From CAZCCV01 sp964497515 (GTDB taxonomy: Bacteria; Armatimonadota; UBA5829; DTLH01), in contig CAZCCV010000020.1 in NCBI GenBank assembly GCA_964497515.1, positions 1-43,522 on the forward strand: a DNA stretch of 43,522 nt, given 5' to 3'. The position numbers and the translations under genes were made by a program. Below are positions 34,183 through 43,079 of this stretch, in pieces; position 1 is the stretch's first letter; each line of letters begins with the position of its first letter. The notes under the pieces were generated by a model. The model made no database searches. It worked only from the letters and a program-made list of their open reading frames with translations, and was not told the origin of the DNA.

Positions 34183-35259
34183 ATGCGAGTATACAACTTC
34201 AACGCAGGACCTGCTGCACTGCCGCTGCCGGTGCTCGAACAGGCCCAAAGAGACTTGACGGACTGTGCCGACACTGGAATGTCGGTTATGGAAATGTCAC
34301 ATCGCTCGAAGGAGTTCGCATCTATCATTGAGACAACAGAACTCAAAGTGCGACACCTGATGCGTATCCCCGACGATTACGCTGTCCTCTTTCTACAAGG
34401 AGGCGCGAGCCAACAGTTTGCCATTATGCCAATGAACCTTCGTCTGCCGGGTGAAAGTGCGGACTATGTCAATACGGGCAGTTGGGCGTCAAAGGCCATC
34501 AAAGAGGCGCAAGTTATTGGCGACGTCCGTGTGGTCTGGAACGGCAAGGATGAGGGCTATATGCGCATTCCTGCGCAGGACGAACTCGACCTGTCGACAG
34601 ATGCGGCATACGTACACATCTGTTCTAACGAGACTATTGGAGGCATAAGATACAACGAGTTCCCCAAAACACAGACTCCTCTCGTTGCTGATATGTCAAG
34701 CGATATAATGTCGCGTGTGATTGACGTGTCTCAATTCGGTATGATATACGCAGGAGCGCAGAAGAATATAGGCCCTTCCGGTTTGGCCCTCGTGATAATC
34801 CGCAAAGATTTGCTAGAACGCTGTCCGGTGAGCGTCCCTGTTTTCCTTCGTTACAAGACTCACGCCGAAGAACGAAGTCTGTACAACACACCGAACACTT
34901 GGAGCATATACGTTGTGGGACTTGTTACTGATTGGCTAACATCCTTCGGTGGGATTTCTGCTATGCAAACGATAAATGAGCGCAAATCGCGCTCTCTTTA
35001 CGAAGCCCTTGATTCCAGCGACTTCTGGAGAACACCAGCCAGCAAAGACAGTAGATCCATAATGAACGTTGTCTGGCGGCTACCCAATGAAGAGTTGGAG
35101 ACTCGCTTCGTTTCTGAAGCAAAGGAAGCCGGAATGGTAGGGCTGAAGGGTCACCGATCTGTTGGCGGAATCAGAGCCAGTATTTATAACGCTGTGACGG
35201 AAGAAGCAGTGGATGCACTGATCGCGTATATGAGAGATTTCGAAAACCGCTGCGGTTAA
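34183..35259 (+). CDS. serC: Phosphoserine aminotransferase
   Basis: SerC transfers the amino group of glutamate to 3-phosphohydroxypyruvate in serine synthesis and acts in PLP synthesis in some bacteria. The 358-residue protein starts with the family motif YNFNAGPAALP and has W101 (TGSWASKA), the PLP lysine K194 (YAGAQKNIGPSG) and GGASQQF. The ATG at 34183 follows CTGGAGG. It appears to be a single-gene transcript; serA and serB are not nearby. Confidence 0.95.
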   Translation: MRVYNFNAGPAALPLPVLEQAQRDLTDCADTGMSVMEMSHRSKEFASIIETTELKVRHLMRIPDDYAVLFLQGGASQQFAIMPMNLRLPGESADYVNTGSWASKAIKEAQVIGDVRVVWNGKDEGYMRIPAQDELDLSTDAAYVHICSNETIGGIRYNEFPKTQTPLVADMSSDIMSRVIDVSQFGMIYAGAQKNIGPSGLALVIIRKDLLERCPVSVPVFLRYKTHAEERSLYNTPNTWSIYVVGLVTDWLTSFGGISAMQTINERKSRSLYEALDSSDFWRTPASKDSRSIMNVVWRLPNEELETRFVSEAKEAGMVGLKGHRSVGGIRASIYNAVTEEAVDALIAYMRDFENRCG

Positions 35260-35329
35260 GGCAAACTGCATCTGAATCACTTGCCGAGTGAGTATTCCGA
35301 CTCAACCCTTGCGCGTGAAACACCTCTGA

Positions 35330-35396
35330 TACAAGCGTGTGCTATGGGTAATAATGCCCCACAGCGCCTCTCACTTAGCCTTGACCCACGCTTGTA
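35330..35396. repeat. Inverted repeat around the tldD promoter (candidate operator)
   Basis: TACAAGCGTG (35330-35339) is perfectly mirrored by CACGCTTGTA (35387-35396). The right arm fills the spacer just after the -35 box. The arms are 57 bp apart, centre to centre. Confidence 0.45.
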
Positions 35397-35410
35397 CGCC
35401 TTGCTATAGT
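35381..35410 (+). promoter_or_regulatory. Strong promoter for tldD-tldE
   Basis: TTGACC (35381-35386), 18 nt, TATAGT (35405-35410): 5 of 6 matches in each box. Transcription would start near 35417. Confidence 0.75.
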
Positions 35411-35473
35411 TTCATCAGTTGGGGCGCGGGATATATGTTATCGGACGCTTGCCAGAGGGGAGATGATTTAGCG

Positions 35474-36943
35474 TTGAGAGAGTTCACAGAAAAGGTGCTG
35501 CAGAAGGCTCAAGAACTCAGGGCCTCATATGCCGATGTGCGCATCGTGGAAGCAGCCTCCGAGTCGATCAACGTAAAGAACGGAAAGGTGGAAGAGCTTG
35601 CTTCATCCACCGATAAAGGCTTTGGTGTAAGAGTGATCGCCAATGGGGCGTGGGGTTTTGCCTCAAGCTTCATTATCTCTGATGAAGAAGGAGAGCGGGT
35701 TGTAACCGAGGCCGTCCGAATCGCTAGAGCCAGCGCGAGACTTAAGAAGCAGGACGTAAAACTGGCTCCAGTGGAGCCTGCGGAAGGTCATTTTGAAAGC
35801 GAATGGAAAATCGACCCGTTTGATGTTCCGGTTGAGGAGAAGATCGAGCTCCTCTTGGCCGCTGATAGCGCCATTCGCCAGAATCCGGAGATTGATATTT
35901 CCGAATCCGGAATGCATTTCTGGAAGACTAACCAGACATTCGCCAGCACCGAAGGCAGCTACATAGAGCAAGTCAAACTAGAGAGTGGTGCTGGTATTGA
36001 GGCAACTGCTATTGAAGCAGGGGAAGTCCAGCGGCGCTCCTATCCACAATCATTTGGCGGCGATTACGCCTCGAAAGGCTACGAGTTTGTTCAAGGCTGG
36101 GATCTTGTTGCCCACGCTGAAGAAATCGCGAAGGAAGCAGCAGAGTTGCTGAAAGCTCCACAGTGTCCTTCAGACACGCGAGACCTCATTCTGGAAGGCA
36201 GCATGTTGGCACTGCAGGTTCACGAGTCTTGTGGACATCCCATCGAACTTGACAGAGTCTTCGGAACTGAGTCATCGTTTGCAGGAACCAGTTTCCTCAT
36301 ACCGGATAAACTCGACGGCTTCCGGTATGGCTCCGACAAAGTAAACATTGTGGCGGATGCTACTGCACCGGGCGGACTAGGAACCTTTGCTTACGATGAT
36401 GAGGGCGTTCCAGCGCAGTGCGTCGATATTGTCAAAGAGGGAATGTTCTCAGGTTATCTGTCCTCGAGAGAGACTGCCGCACAGATGGGTTGGAATAGCT
36501 CTGGTGGCGCTATGAGGGCAGACGGCTGGAATAGAACACCTATCATCCGTATGACTAATATCAACCTTCTGCCGGGTGACTGGACGTTCGATGAGATTAT
36601 TAAAGACACCAAGGATGGAATTTACGCAGCAATGGTGCAGTCGTGGAGCATCGACGACAAGCGGCTGAACTTCCAGTTTGGCACTGAGGTAGCTTGGGAG
36701 GTCAAAGACGGCAGCCTGGGCAGAATGTTCAAGAACCCCACTTACACGGGCATCACTTACGAGTTCTGGAACGGGTGTGATGCCATATCTAACAAAGATG
36801 AGTGGCATCTGTGGGGCGTTCCGAACTGCGGCAAGGGAGAACCGATGCAGGTTGCTCACGTTGGCCACGGAGTAGCGCCATCTCGATTCCGAAATGTGCG
36901 AATCGGTGTAATGGAATCTCCGACCGATGAGGAGGAGGCATAG
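35474..36943 (+). CDS. tldD: TldD-type metalloprotease subunit
   Basis: TldD and its partner TldE form a heterodimeric zinc protease that degrades unfolded peptides and matures some ribosomal peptides. TldD carries the metal site HESCGH (residues 250-255, HExxxH). The protein is 489 residues with TTG 35474 as start; GAGGGGAG lies 11 nt upstream and the N-terminus then matches the family (REFTEKVLQKAQELRASYADVRI). The frame is open to 35339, but the promoter at 35381-35410 lies inside that part. ATG 35435 is an alternative with a poor ribosome-binding site. tldE starts 3 nt after its stop. Confidence 0.92.
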   Translation: MREFTEKVLQKAQELRASYADVRIVEAASESINVKNGKVEELASSTDKGFGVRVIANGAWGFASSFIISDEEGERVVTEAVRIARASARLKKQDVKLAPVEPAEGHFESEWKIDPFDVPVEEKIELLLAADSAIRQNPEIDISESGMHFWKTNQTFASTEGSYIEQVKLESGAGIEATAIEAGEVQRRSYPQSFGGDYASKGYEFVQGWDLVAHAEEIAKEAAELLKAPQCPSDTRDLILEGSMLALQVHESCGHPIELDRVFGTESSFAGTSFLIPDKLDGFRYGSDKVNIVADATAPGGLGTFAYDDEGVPAQCVDIVKEGMFSGYLSSRETAAQMGWNSSGGAMRADGWNRTPIIRMTNINLLPGDWTFDEIIKDTKDGIYAAMVQSWSIDDKRLNFQFGTEVAWEVKDGSLGRMFKNPTYTGITYEFWNGCDAISNKDEWHLWGVPNCGKGEPMQVAHVGHGVAPSRFRNVRIGVMESPTDEEEA

Positions 36944-36946
36944 AAA

Positions 36947-38296
36947 ATGAGCCAGAGTAACGGTAGACTCCTCGGACAGGATAGACTCCAAGACGTAATC
37001 AATAAGGTTTTGGCACACGCTAAAGCAGATCAAGTTCAGGTGAACCTGAGTGTCAATGAGAGCGCACTCACCAGGTTTGCGGGATCTATTATTCATCAGA
37101 ACGTATCCGAACGAAATGCCAGCCTCTTCGTAAAGGCGATTATCGGCAAGAAGATCGGTAGCGCTGTTGGAAACGCCATTGATGATGAGTCAATCCGACG
37201 CACTACAGAAAGGGCTGTCGAGTCTGCTAAGAATCAGCAGGAGAACCCTGATTTTGTGTCGCTGCCCAGTCCAAAGCCAATAGCACCTGCGCCACAGACT
37301 TACTTTGAAAACACTGCTTCTTTTTCACCGGAAGACAGAGCACAAGCAGTGGCGAAAGTCGTTGCTGCTGCAGACAAAGTAGATGCTCACGCCGCCGGAT
37401 CTGTGCAAATCATCTGCAGTGAACAGGCCATAGGAAACTCACTGGGCATTTCTGCTTATCTGGCAGAGACCGGATGTGCCTTGACTACAGTTGTTACTGC
37501 TGATACGGGTTTTGGTTATGCAAATCGACTTGCGCACGATGTTTCTACTATCGACGTTCCCGAAGCCGCTGCTGAAGCGGCTGAGACTGCTGCCAAGAGC
37601 AAGAACCCCATCTCTATTGAGCCAGGCGAGTACGATGTAGTTCTTACACCTTACTGTGTGGAAGATATGGTGGGTTTTCTGTCGTGGCTTGGGTTCAGTT
37701 CTCTTGCTGTTGAGGAAGGTCGTAGCTTCATGGCTGGCAAGTTCGGCCAAAAAGTAATGGGCGACAACATTACAATATGGGATGATGGCCACGATCCTCG
37801 CACGAGAATTACTCCATTCGATGGCGAAGGCTACCCCACTCAGCGGGTTGACCTCATTGTAAACGGTGTCGCCAATGCTGTGGTGTACGACTCCTACACA
37901 GCCAATAAGACTGGCAAAACCAATACCGGACACGCTACAGGCGGTTCTGGAATGAGAGGAGCATTTGCCACAAATATGCTGCTTGCACCTGGCACTGCGA
38001 CAATTGATGAAATGATCGCTAGCACCGAGCGAGGCATCTTTGTGACTCGTTTCAACTACACTAACGTAGTGCACCCATTACTGGCGATCTTTACCGGAAT
38101 GACGCGCGATGGGACATTCCTCATAGAAAATGGCAAGATCACGAAGCCTGTGAAGAACCTTCGCTTCACAGAGAGCATTCTTAAGGCGCTCTCAAATGTG
38201 GAGATGATCGGCAAGGATTTGAGCTTGCAAGGAATGGCAACAGTTCCTGCGCTGAAGGTTAGAAGCTTCAGATTCACTGGAGCGACCGAGTTCTAG
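36947..38296 (+). CDS. tldE: TldE/PmbA-type protease subunit
   Basis: The 449-residue partner of TldD lacks the HExxxH motif and is thought to shape the proteolytic chamber. Family features include the N-terminal domain with repeated small residues (RFAGSIIHQNVSERN) and the C-terminal GHATGGSG...NMLLAPG and GTFLIENGKITKPVKNLRFTESI. The ATG at 36947 has GAGGAGGAGG just upstream, 3 nt after the tldD stop. A terminator follows about 30 nt downstream, so this is a two-gene operon. Confidence 0.93.
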   Translation: MSQSNGRLLGQDRLQDVINKVLAHAKADQVQVNLSVNESALTRFAGSIIHQNVSERNASLFVKAIIGKKIGSAVGNAIDDESIRRTTERAVESAKNQQENPDFVSLPSPKPIAPAPQTYFENTASFSPEDRAQAVAKVVAAADKVDAHAAGSVQIICSEQAIGNSLGISAYLAETGCALTTVVTADTGFGYANRLAHDVSTIDVPEAAAEAAETAAKSKNPISIEPGEYDVVLTPYCVEDMVGFLSWLGFSSLAVEEGRSFMAGKFGQKVMGDNITIWDDGHDPRTRITPFDGEGYPTQRVDLIVNGVANAVVYDSYTANKTGKTNTGHATGGSGMRGAFATNMLLAPGTATIDEMIASTERGIFVTRFNYTNVVHPLLAIFTGMTRDGTFLIENGKITKPVKNLRFTESILKALSNVEMIGKDLSLQGMATVPALKVRSFRFTGATEF

Positions 38297-38328
38297 CCAG
38301 TCTAATCAACCGAAAAGCAAGACTGTTC

Positions 38329-38374
38329 GGAAGGCGAGAGGGCGGAAGGATGTCCTGCTCGCCTTCCTTATAAT
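38329..38374 (+). terminator. Terminator after tldE
   Basis: GGAAGGCGAG (38329-38338) pairs perfectly with CTCGCCTTCC (38358-38367), followed by TTATAATT. The TATAAT embedded here could also serve as a -10 box for the next gene, though no good -35 is present. Confidence 0.65.
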
Positions 38375-38386
38375 TGCGTATGAATA

Positions 38387-38402
38387 GAGCTCAATTGAGC
38401 TC
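38387..38402. repeat. 16-bp perfect palindrome upstream of the ThuA-like gene
   Basis: GAGCTCAATTGAGCTC reads identically on both strands, 42 nt before the ATG. It is a candidate operator or leader hairpin. Confidence 0.4.
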
Positions 38403-38444
38403 CGATCTTAAATGAAGAATGCTACAGACGACTGAGGTCTCAAT

Positions 38445-39095
38445 ATGAGTACTGCACTTATTGTATGGGGTGGATGGGAAGGACACGAACCTGAACAGGT
38501 CGCTGCAATCCTTGCAAATACATTGAAGAACAACGACTTTGATGTTGAGGTTTCGGACACTCTTGATGTATATCGAGATCAACAGAAGCTAAAGAAACTC
38601 GATCTGATTGTCCCGCTTTGGACGATGGGTACGATTCTGCAGGAACAACTAAATCCGCTCCTTGAAGCGGTTCGCAAAGGTACGGGACTCGCAGGGGTTC
38701 ACGGCGGCACTGGCGACTCGTTCCGCAATGAGACGGAGTACCAGTTTATGGTAGGTGGTCAGTGGGTGGCTCACCCTGGAGGTGTGATTGATTATACTGT
38801 CAATGTAATCGCTGAAGACGACATGGTGATGGCCGGGTTGAGCGACTTTGCGATGCACTCTGAGCAGTACTATATGCACGTCGATCCGAACAACGATGTT
38901 CTTGCTACAACAACATTCACAGGAGAACACGCGCAGTGGATAGATGGCCACATTATGCCCGTGGTTTGGAAGAGGATGTACGGTGAAGGGCGAGTCTTCT
39001 ACAGTTCATTGGGTCACGTAGCTTCTGACCTTGATGTCCCCGAGGCATTGGCTATCATCACACGGGGTATGCTCTGGGCAGCAGGAAAAATGTGA
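38445..39095 (+). CDS. ThuA-like domain protein
   Basis: A 216-residue protein of the ThuA (trehalose utilisation) family, which has a class I glutamine-amidotransferase-like fold without the usual amidotransferase Cys. Recognisable parts are ALIVWGGWEGHEPEQ near the N-terminus, GLAGVHGGTGDSF (residues about 80-92), HSEQYYMH and GRVFYSSLGH near the C-terminus. Such proteins often sit near sugar-metabolism genes in Planctomycetes and Armatimonadota; here no sugar genes adjoin. The biochemical activity is not established. The ATG at 38445 has GAGG 8 nt upstream. It converges with the 5'-nucleotidase gene (12-nt gap). Confidence 0.85.
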   Translation: MSTALIVWGGWEGHEPEQVAAILANTLKNNDFDVEVSDTLDVYRDQQKLKKLDLIVPLWTMGTILQEQLNPLLEAVRKGTGLAGVHGGTGDSFRNETEYQFMVGGQWVAHPGGVIDYTVNVIAEDDMVMAGLSDFAMHSEQYYMHVDPNNDVLATTTFTGEHAQWIDGHIMPVVWKRMYGEGRVFYSSLGHVASDLDVPEALAIITRGMLWAAGKM

Positions 39096-39107
39096 GCGAA
39101 AGCCTCT

Positions 39108-40682
39108 CTATTGCCTTTTCTTTGAGGGTATCGGGCTTTTTGTGAGCTTCGACACTCTCTCCTCCGCGACAGGGCTGACACTCTTCGACGACCTAATGTG
39201 CTCGGCTGTGGCCTCCCTGCTTGTCCCCGTGGGCACGTTGATGATTTCAAGTGCCGGATAGAGACGCAGCAGGTTCTGGATTACATAGGCTTGACCCGAT
39301 ACTGTGTATTCTTTTAAGGCAGCTACTGGCTGCCCATCTATCGCCAGTTCAGTGATCTGTCTCTTTCCCTTCAGATCAACTGTGTATCTAACCGTAGCTC
39401 CTGAGACACCTGTAATCTGCCTGTTGTCACGAAAGAGTATCTCCGCAAGTGCTTCTTTAAGCTCTCTGCCGGTGATACGGACAGCGACTATTTCTTGCCG
39501 TGTAAACCCACGTATCATATCGAAGGCGTTACGAACAGTGATATCTCCTTGTTGTAATCCGGCCTGAAGCGATCTGAGATCAACCAGTGCTACATCTGTG
39601 GAAGCATAGGATTTTATCGCATCTGCAACAAGATTGCTTGCTGGGCTATCGGCTGAACCTGATTTTGGCAAAGCGATGGGTGAAACAGCTTCTCCAATCT
39701 TTTCGCTTAGAAGAGCCTCAGTTTGATCTCTGTAAGGCTTGTAAGCGAGTTCCACCTCCAGATCGTTCACTATGTCGGTGGAGACAGCTATAAGCGGTGA
39801 CGTGGGGTATACTTTTCCAAGCGGAGGGTTTTCTAGATCGTTCCACACCCGTCCGCTTTTGCCATTCACTGAAGCAATCTTTGCACCACTTTCCTTCGAC
39901 TGGACTATAAAATCTATCCGCCCCAGGTATTTGCTGTATTCGCCCGCCTGAACGATGAGAGTCTCTCCGACCCATTGCCACTCGTCTACGGTGGTATGCG
40001 AATGCCCCCCGACTATGAAGTCAATTCCAGGAACTGATTCAGCGAGTTCGAGATCCGCTTTGTAGCCGAGATGGGAAATCACCACAACGACGTCGGCTAT
40101 GGTTCTGACCTCTGGAACAAGCGTTTTTGCTGTGCTCAGTGGATCGTCTATACTAATATCAGCGATGGACGGTGGCCACTGCAGCGTTGCCGTCTCCGGT
40201 GTTGCAAGGCCGATGATACCGATGCGAACTCCTTCCACATTTGCCACAAAATAGGGTTGCACGTTTTCCCATGTGTTACCTGAAGAACGATTTCGGATGT
40301 TTGCTGCCACTAGTGGAAATGATGCTGATTCAGCAATCGCCTTCGCTGCCTCCTGACCGTAGTCGAATTCGTGATTGCCGTACGCAGCAGCAGTGTACCC
40401 AACTGCATTCATAGCGCTTACAGAGGCGAGGCCTTTAGAAAAATAGTCTTCATAAGTGTGCTGAGCGAAATCGCCGGCATCAAGAAGGATCACATTTGGC
40501 ATCTCTGCGCGGATATCCCGCACTACCGATGCAACTCTAGCAAGTCCTGGAGTAGCTCCCGGGAGGATGCGCCCGTGTATGTCATTTGTATGCAGAATGG
40601 TAATCAGCGTGTAATGAGAACCGTAAGCCAACTGCGCAGCTAGCAGAAACACTACCAGTGCAAGCGAGAATCTACGAAGCAC
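39108..40682 (-). CDS. Secreted 5'-nucleotidase/UshA-family phosphoesterase
   Basis: A 524-residue exported metallophosphoesterase with a signal peptide (residues 1-21: basic start, then LALVVFLLAAQLAYGS). The metal-binding motifs appear in order: D-x-H (HTNDIHG), D (LLDAGDF), GNHE (YGNHEFD), H (VVISHLG) and GGHSH. The C-terminal 5'-nucleotidase domain (about 315-500) has SPASNLVADAIKS, and its usual substrate-site N-G-G-x-R is altered to VDLRSLQAG. It would release phosphate from nucleotides or a related ester outside the cytoplasm. The GTG start at 40682 is 13 nt from GGGAGG, a long spacing; no better start is seen. Confidence 0.9.
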   Translation of the reverse strand: MLRRFSLALVVFLLAAQLAYGSHYTLITILHTNDIHGRILPGATPGLARVASVVRDIRAEMPNVILLDAGDFAQHTYEDYFSKGLASVSAMNAVGYTAAAYGNHEFDYGQEAAKAIAESASFPLVAANIRNRSSGNTWENVQPYFVANVEGVRIGIIGLATPETATLQWPPSIADISIDDPLSTAKTLVPEVRTIADVVVVISHLGYKADLELAESVPGIDFIVGGHSHTTVDEWQWVGETLIVQAGEYSKYLGRIDFIVQSKESGAKIASVNGKSGRVWNDLENPPLGKVYPTSPLIAVSTDIVNDLEVELAYKPYRDQTEALLSEKIGEAVSPIALPKSGSADSPASNLVADAIKSYASTDVALVDLRSLQAGLQQGDITVRNAFDMIRGFTRQEIVAVRITGRELKEALAEILFRDNRQITGVSGATVRYTVDLKGKRQITELAIDGQPVAALKEYTVSGQAYVIQNLLRLYPALEIINVPTGTSREATAEHIRSSKSVSPVAEERVSKLTKSPIPSKKRQ

Positions 40683-40709
40683 GGATGATATTGAACCTCC
40701 CTATTGCTT

Positions 40710-40752
40710 TATCACATTTGCAGTTATGCACAGTCAGTGTATCACATCGCAA
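40710..40752. repeat. Direct repeats in the nucleotidase-murJ divergent region
   Basis: TATCACATTTGCA (40710-40722) and TATCACATCGCAA (40740-40752) share their first eight bases and are 30 bp apart, about three helical turns. They may bind a regulator of either gene. Confidence 0.35.
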
Positions 40753-40906
40753 TTGACAAACCCAGTGCCAAGTTTCTGCGTATACATAGTGGCGGATGAA
40801 TGAGTCAAACCGAGCGCCCGGAGCTTGACGCAGAAGGAGCGTACAGAATATACTATGTCTCGATTCCCGCCAAAGCTGAGCACTTACGAAAGGATATATT
40901 CAGAGC

Positions 40907-42736
40907 TTGGAGCAACCCGAAACTGCGATTTCCCCTGAATCGGGTGGTACTGACAAACAATCAACTGGCCGAATGGTTGCAGCCGCGACGGGCCTGCTGA
41001 TTGTCACCATTGCCCTCTCCCGTGTCTTGGGTTTTGTTCGAGAATCGCTGCTTATGGCCTACTTTGGCCAGGGCGCCCTCACTGATGTCTACAAACAATC
41101 GTTTATTATCCCAGATACGCTCTACTTCCTCATCGCGGGTGGCGCACTCAGTTCGGCATTCATACCCGTCTTCACCAAATACATTGCCCACGGAAAAGAC
41201 GAAGAAGCTTGGAAGACATTTTCGGTGGTGGGCACTCTTGCGTTCGTTGTAACCGGAACCTTTGTTGTGCTGGGAGAGATATTTGCGGTTCCTCTTTCGA
41301 GAATTGCTTCACCCGGTTTCATCGACGAACAAGTGCTACAAATGGCGAGACTGACCCGCATCGTTTTGCCGGCTCAGATGTTTTTCTTTATGGGCGGACT
41401 GATGATGGGGTGTCTCTACTCCAAAAACAAATTTTTGGCTCCTGCTTTCGGACCGCTCATCTATACGCTTGGAATTATATCGGGTGGACTGATAAGCGCA
41501 TATACTCACCCTGAGGCACTGAAGTTTGTGCATAGCCCAGAGATCGTTCACGCTATGCGAGTGTGGTCTGATCCTCAGTCGACTGTTGCTATGAAGGAGG
41601 CTGTTCAGCCTCTGGTGGAAGAGACACTGCGTGTAGCAACACCGGCAGTCTCTGGATACTCCTGGGGTGCGCTCATTGGAGCTTTTCTTGGCAATTTCTG
41701 TTTGCAGCTTTTTGCCGTACGAAAGATCGGAATGAACTACCGCCCTTCTCTGCAAATTACCCACGAAGGCGCCCGCAAGGTCTTCGTGCTTATGCTGCCG
41801 GTGTTACTGGGGCTATCCCTCCCACAGGTGGATGTTCAACTCAACAAATACTTTGCCACGCTGCTGAACGCCGGCTCTGTAACAGCGCTCGACAACGCCA
41901 ACCGGCTTATGCAAGTGCCCTACGGCATATTAGGGACCTCATTTGCAATTGCTCTCTTCCCCACTCTTTCTGCACTTGCCGCCAAGCGTTTGTGGGGTGA
42001 TTATCGCCGGCAGATAAGCAATGGCGTGAGGCGAGTTGTCTTTGTTGCGCTTCCCGCATCCGTGCTGCTGATGGTATTGTCTGTCCCTGCAGTTAGATTT
42101 GTTTTCCAACACGGGAAACTGGTGACAGGCCAGGATGTAAACGTTACTGCGCTTACGTTGGTGTTATTTTCGGCAGGGATTTTCGGCTGGTGTATGCAGG
42201 CTGTTGTCGCCAGGGCCTTCTACGCACTCCACGACACTGTTACCGTTGTCGTAACCGGCACCATTATGACTGCGCTTTTCATTGCAATGAGCGTTGGATT
42301 TGTGAAAGCACTGCACGAACCGAAACTGGTATGGTGGGCTCCCGCTGGGCTCGCATTGATTACCTCTTTCTCGGCTGTGACACACGCTGTTGTATTGCTT
42401 GCGATACTGCGAAAGCGAATCGGTGGGATTCACGGAAGACAAATGGCTAGGACATTCGGCAAAATGTTCGTATCCGGCGCCGCTATGGCTCTGGTTACGT
42501 ATCCAATATACTACCTGATCGAGTTTCGCTCTCCCCTAACAGCAATAATGAGGAACGCTCAGGCAGGCGGACTCATTCGCGTCGCTGCTACCGGAGTCGA
42601 GATTCTCGTAGTGTCTGTCATCGGAATCGCGGTTTACGCATTTGTCGCCCGCTTACTGAAAATGGAAGAGCTTGAACATGCCAGTAGAATGTTCACTAGC
42701 AAGTTTTCGCGCCGTGCGGCAAGAAAGACTACATAG
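40907..42736 (+). CDS. murJ: Lipid II flippase MurJ
   Basis: MurJ moves the peptidoglycan precursor lipid II across the inner membrane. The 609-residue protein has about 14 hydrophobic segments and the MurJ/MviN N-terminal signature (ALSRVLGFVRESLLMAYFGQGALTDVYKQSFIIPDTLYFLIAGGALSSAF, spread over residues 37-86), with its conserved Arg residues and a long loop at about 195-235. The TTG at 40907 has AAAGGA 12 nt upstream and gives a 22-residue polar N-terminal extension; ATG 40973 would start right at the first helix but has no ribosome-binding site. TTGACA at 40753-40758 lacks a correctly spaced -10. Confidence 0.92.
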   Translation: MEQPETAISPESGGTDKQSTGRMVAAATGLLIVTIALSRVLGFVRESLLMAYFGQGALTDVYKQSFIIPDTLYFLIAGGALSSAFIPVFTKYIAHGKDEEAWKTFSVVGTLAFVVTGTFVVLGEIFAVPLSRIASPGFIDEQVLQMARLTRIVLPAQMFFFMGGLMMGCLYSKNKFLAPAFGPLIYTLGIISGGLISAYTHPEALKFVHSPEIVHAMRVWSDPQSTVAMKEAVQPLVEETLRVATPAVSGYSWGALIGAFLGNFCLQLFAVRKIGMNYRPSLQITHEGARKVFVLMLPVLLGLSLPQVDVQLNKYFATLLNAGSVTALDNANRLMQVPYGILGTSFAIALFPTLSALAAKRLWGDYRRQISNGVRRVVFVALPASVLLMVLSVPAVRFVFQHGKLVTGQDVNVTALTLVLFSAGIFGWCMQAVVARAFYALHDTVTVVVTGTIMTALFIAMSVGFVKALHEPKLVWWAPAGLALITSFSAVTHAVVLLAILRKRIGGIHGRQMARTFGKMFVSGAAMALVTYPIYYLIEFRSPLTAIMRNAQAGGLIRVAATGVEILVVSVIGIAVYAFVARLLKMEELEHASRMFTSKFSRRAARKTT

Positions 42737-42767
42737 AGATTGCATGTAGCAAGCGGCCGTAAAATGG

Positions 42768-42797
42768 TTGCGAACGGGCAATGCACTATGGTATAAT
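42768..42797 (+). promoter_or_regulatory. Promoter for tRNA-Pro
   Basis: TTGCGA (42768-42773), 18 nt, and a perfect TATAAT (42792-42797), 11 nt before the tRNA 5' end. Confidence 0.7.
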
Positions 42798-42808
42798 CTT
42801 GTGTTAGT

Positions 42809-42885
42809 CGGGGCGTGGCTCAGCTTGGTAGAGCGCTCGTTTCGGGTGCGAGAGGTCGGGAGTTCAAATCTCCCCGCCCCGACCA
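42809..42885 (+). tRNA. tRNA-Pro (anticodon CGG)
   Basis: The acceptor CGGGGCG/CGCCCCG has the C1-G72 pair and A73 typical of bacterial tRNA-Pro. T8 G9, D-arm GCTC/GAGC, anticodon loop TTCGGGT (CGG, reads CCG), T-loop TTCAAAT and encoded CCA complete the cloverleaf. Confidence 0.95.
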
Positions 42886-42921
42886 ATAATCAAAATAAAA
42901 CTGTTCTCTATACGATATTGA

Positions 42922-42947
42922 CCTCGCCCAATTCCGGCGGGGTTTTC
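42922..42947 (+). terminator. Terminator after tRNA-Pro
   Basis: CCTCGCC (42922-42928) pairs with GGCGGGG (42936-42942; one G-U), with a 7-nt loop and TTTT after it. The next 130 bases to 43080 show no gene I can support. Confidence 0.75.
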
Positions 42948-43079
42948 GCGTATTCACGAGCGTAAAGCAGGATTTTGGCAGTATTATCGGAACAGAATCC
43001 TATGGTCGAAGTTTGTCCCCAAGAGGCGTATTTTCCGGAATTCAATTTGCAGTTCCAGAAGAATATGCCGCCAGCTATT

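Noticed and set aside
40800..41000. 66-codon open frame overlapping the murJ start
   Set aside because: It overlaps murJ by about 94 nt in another frame, has a weak ribosome-binding site and no recognisable features.
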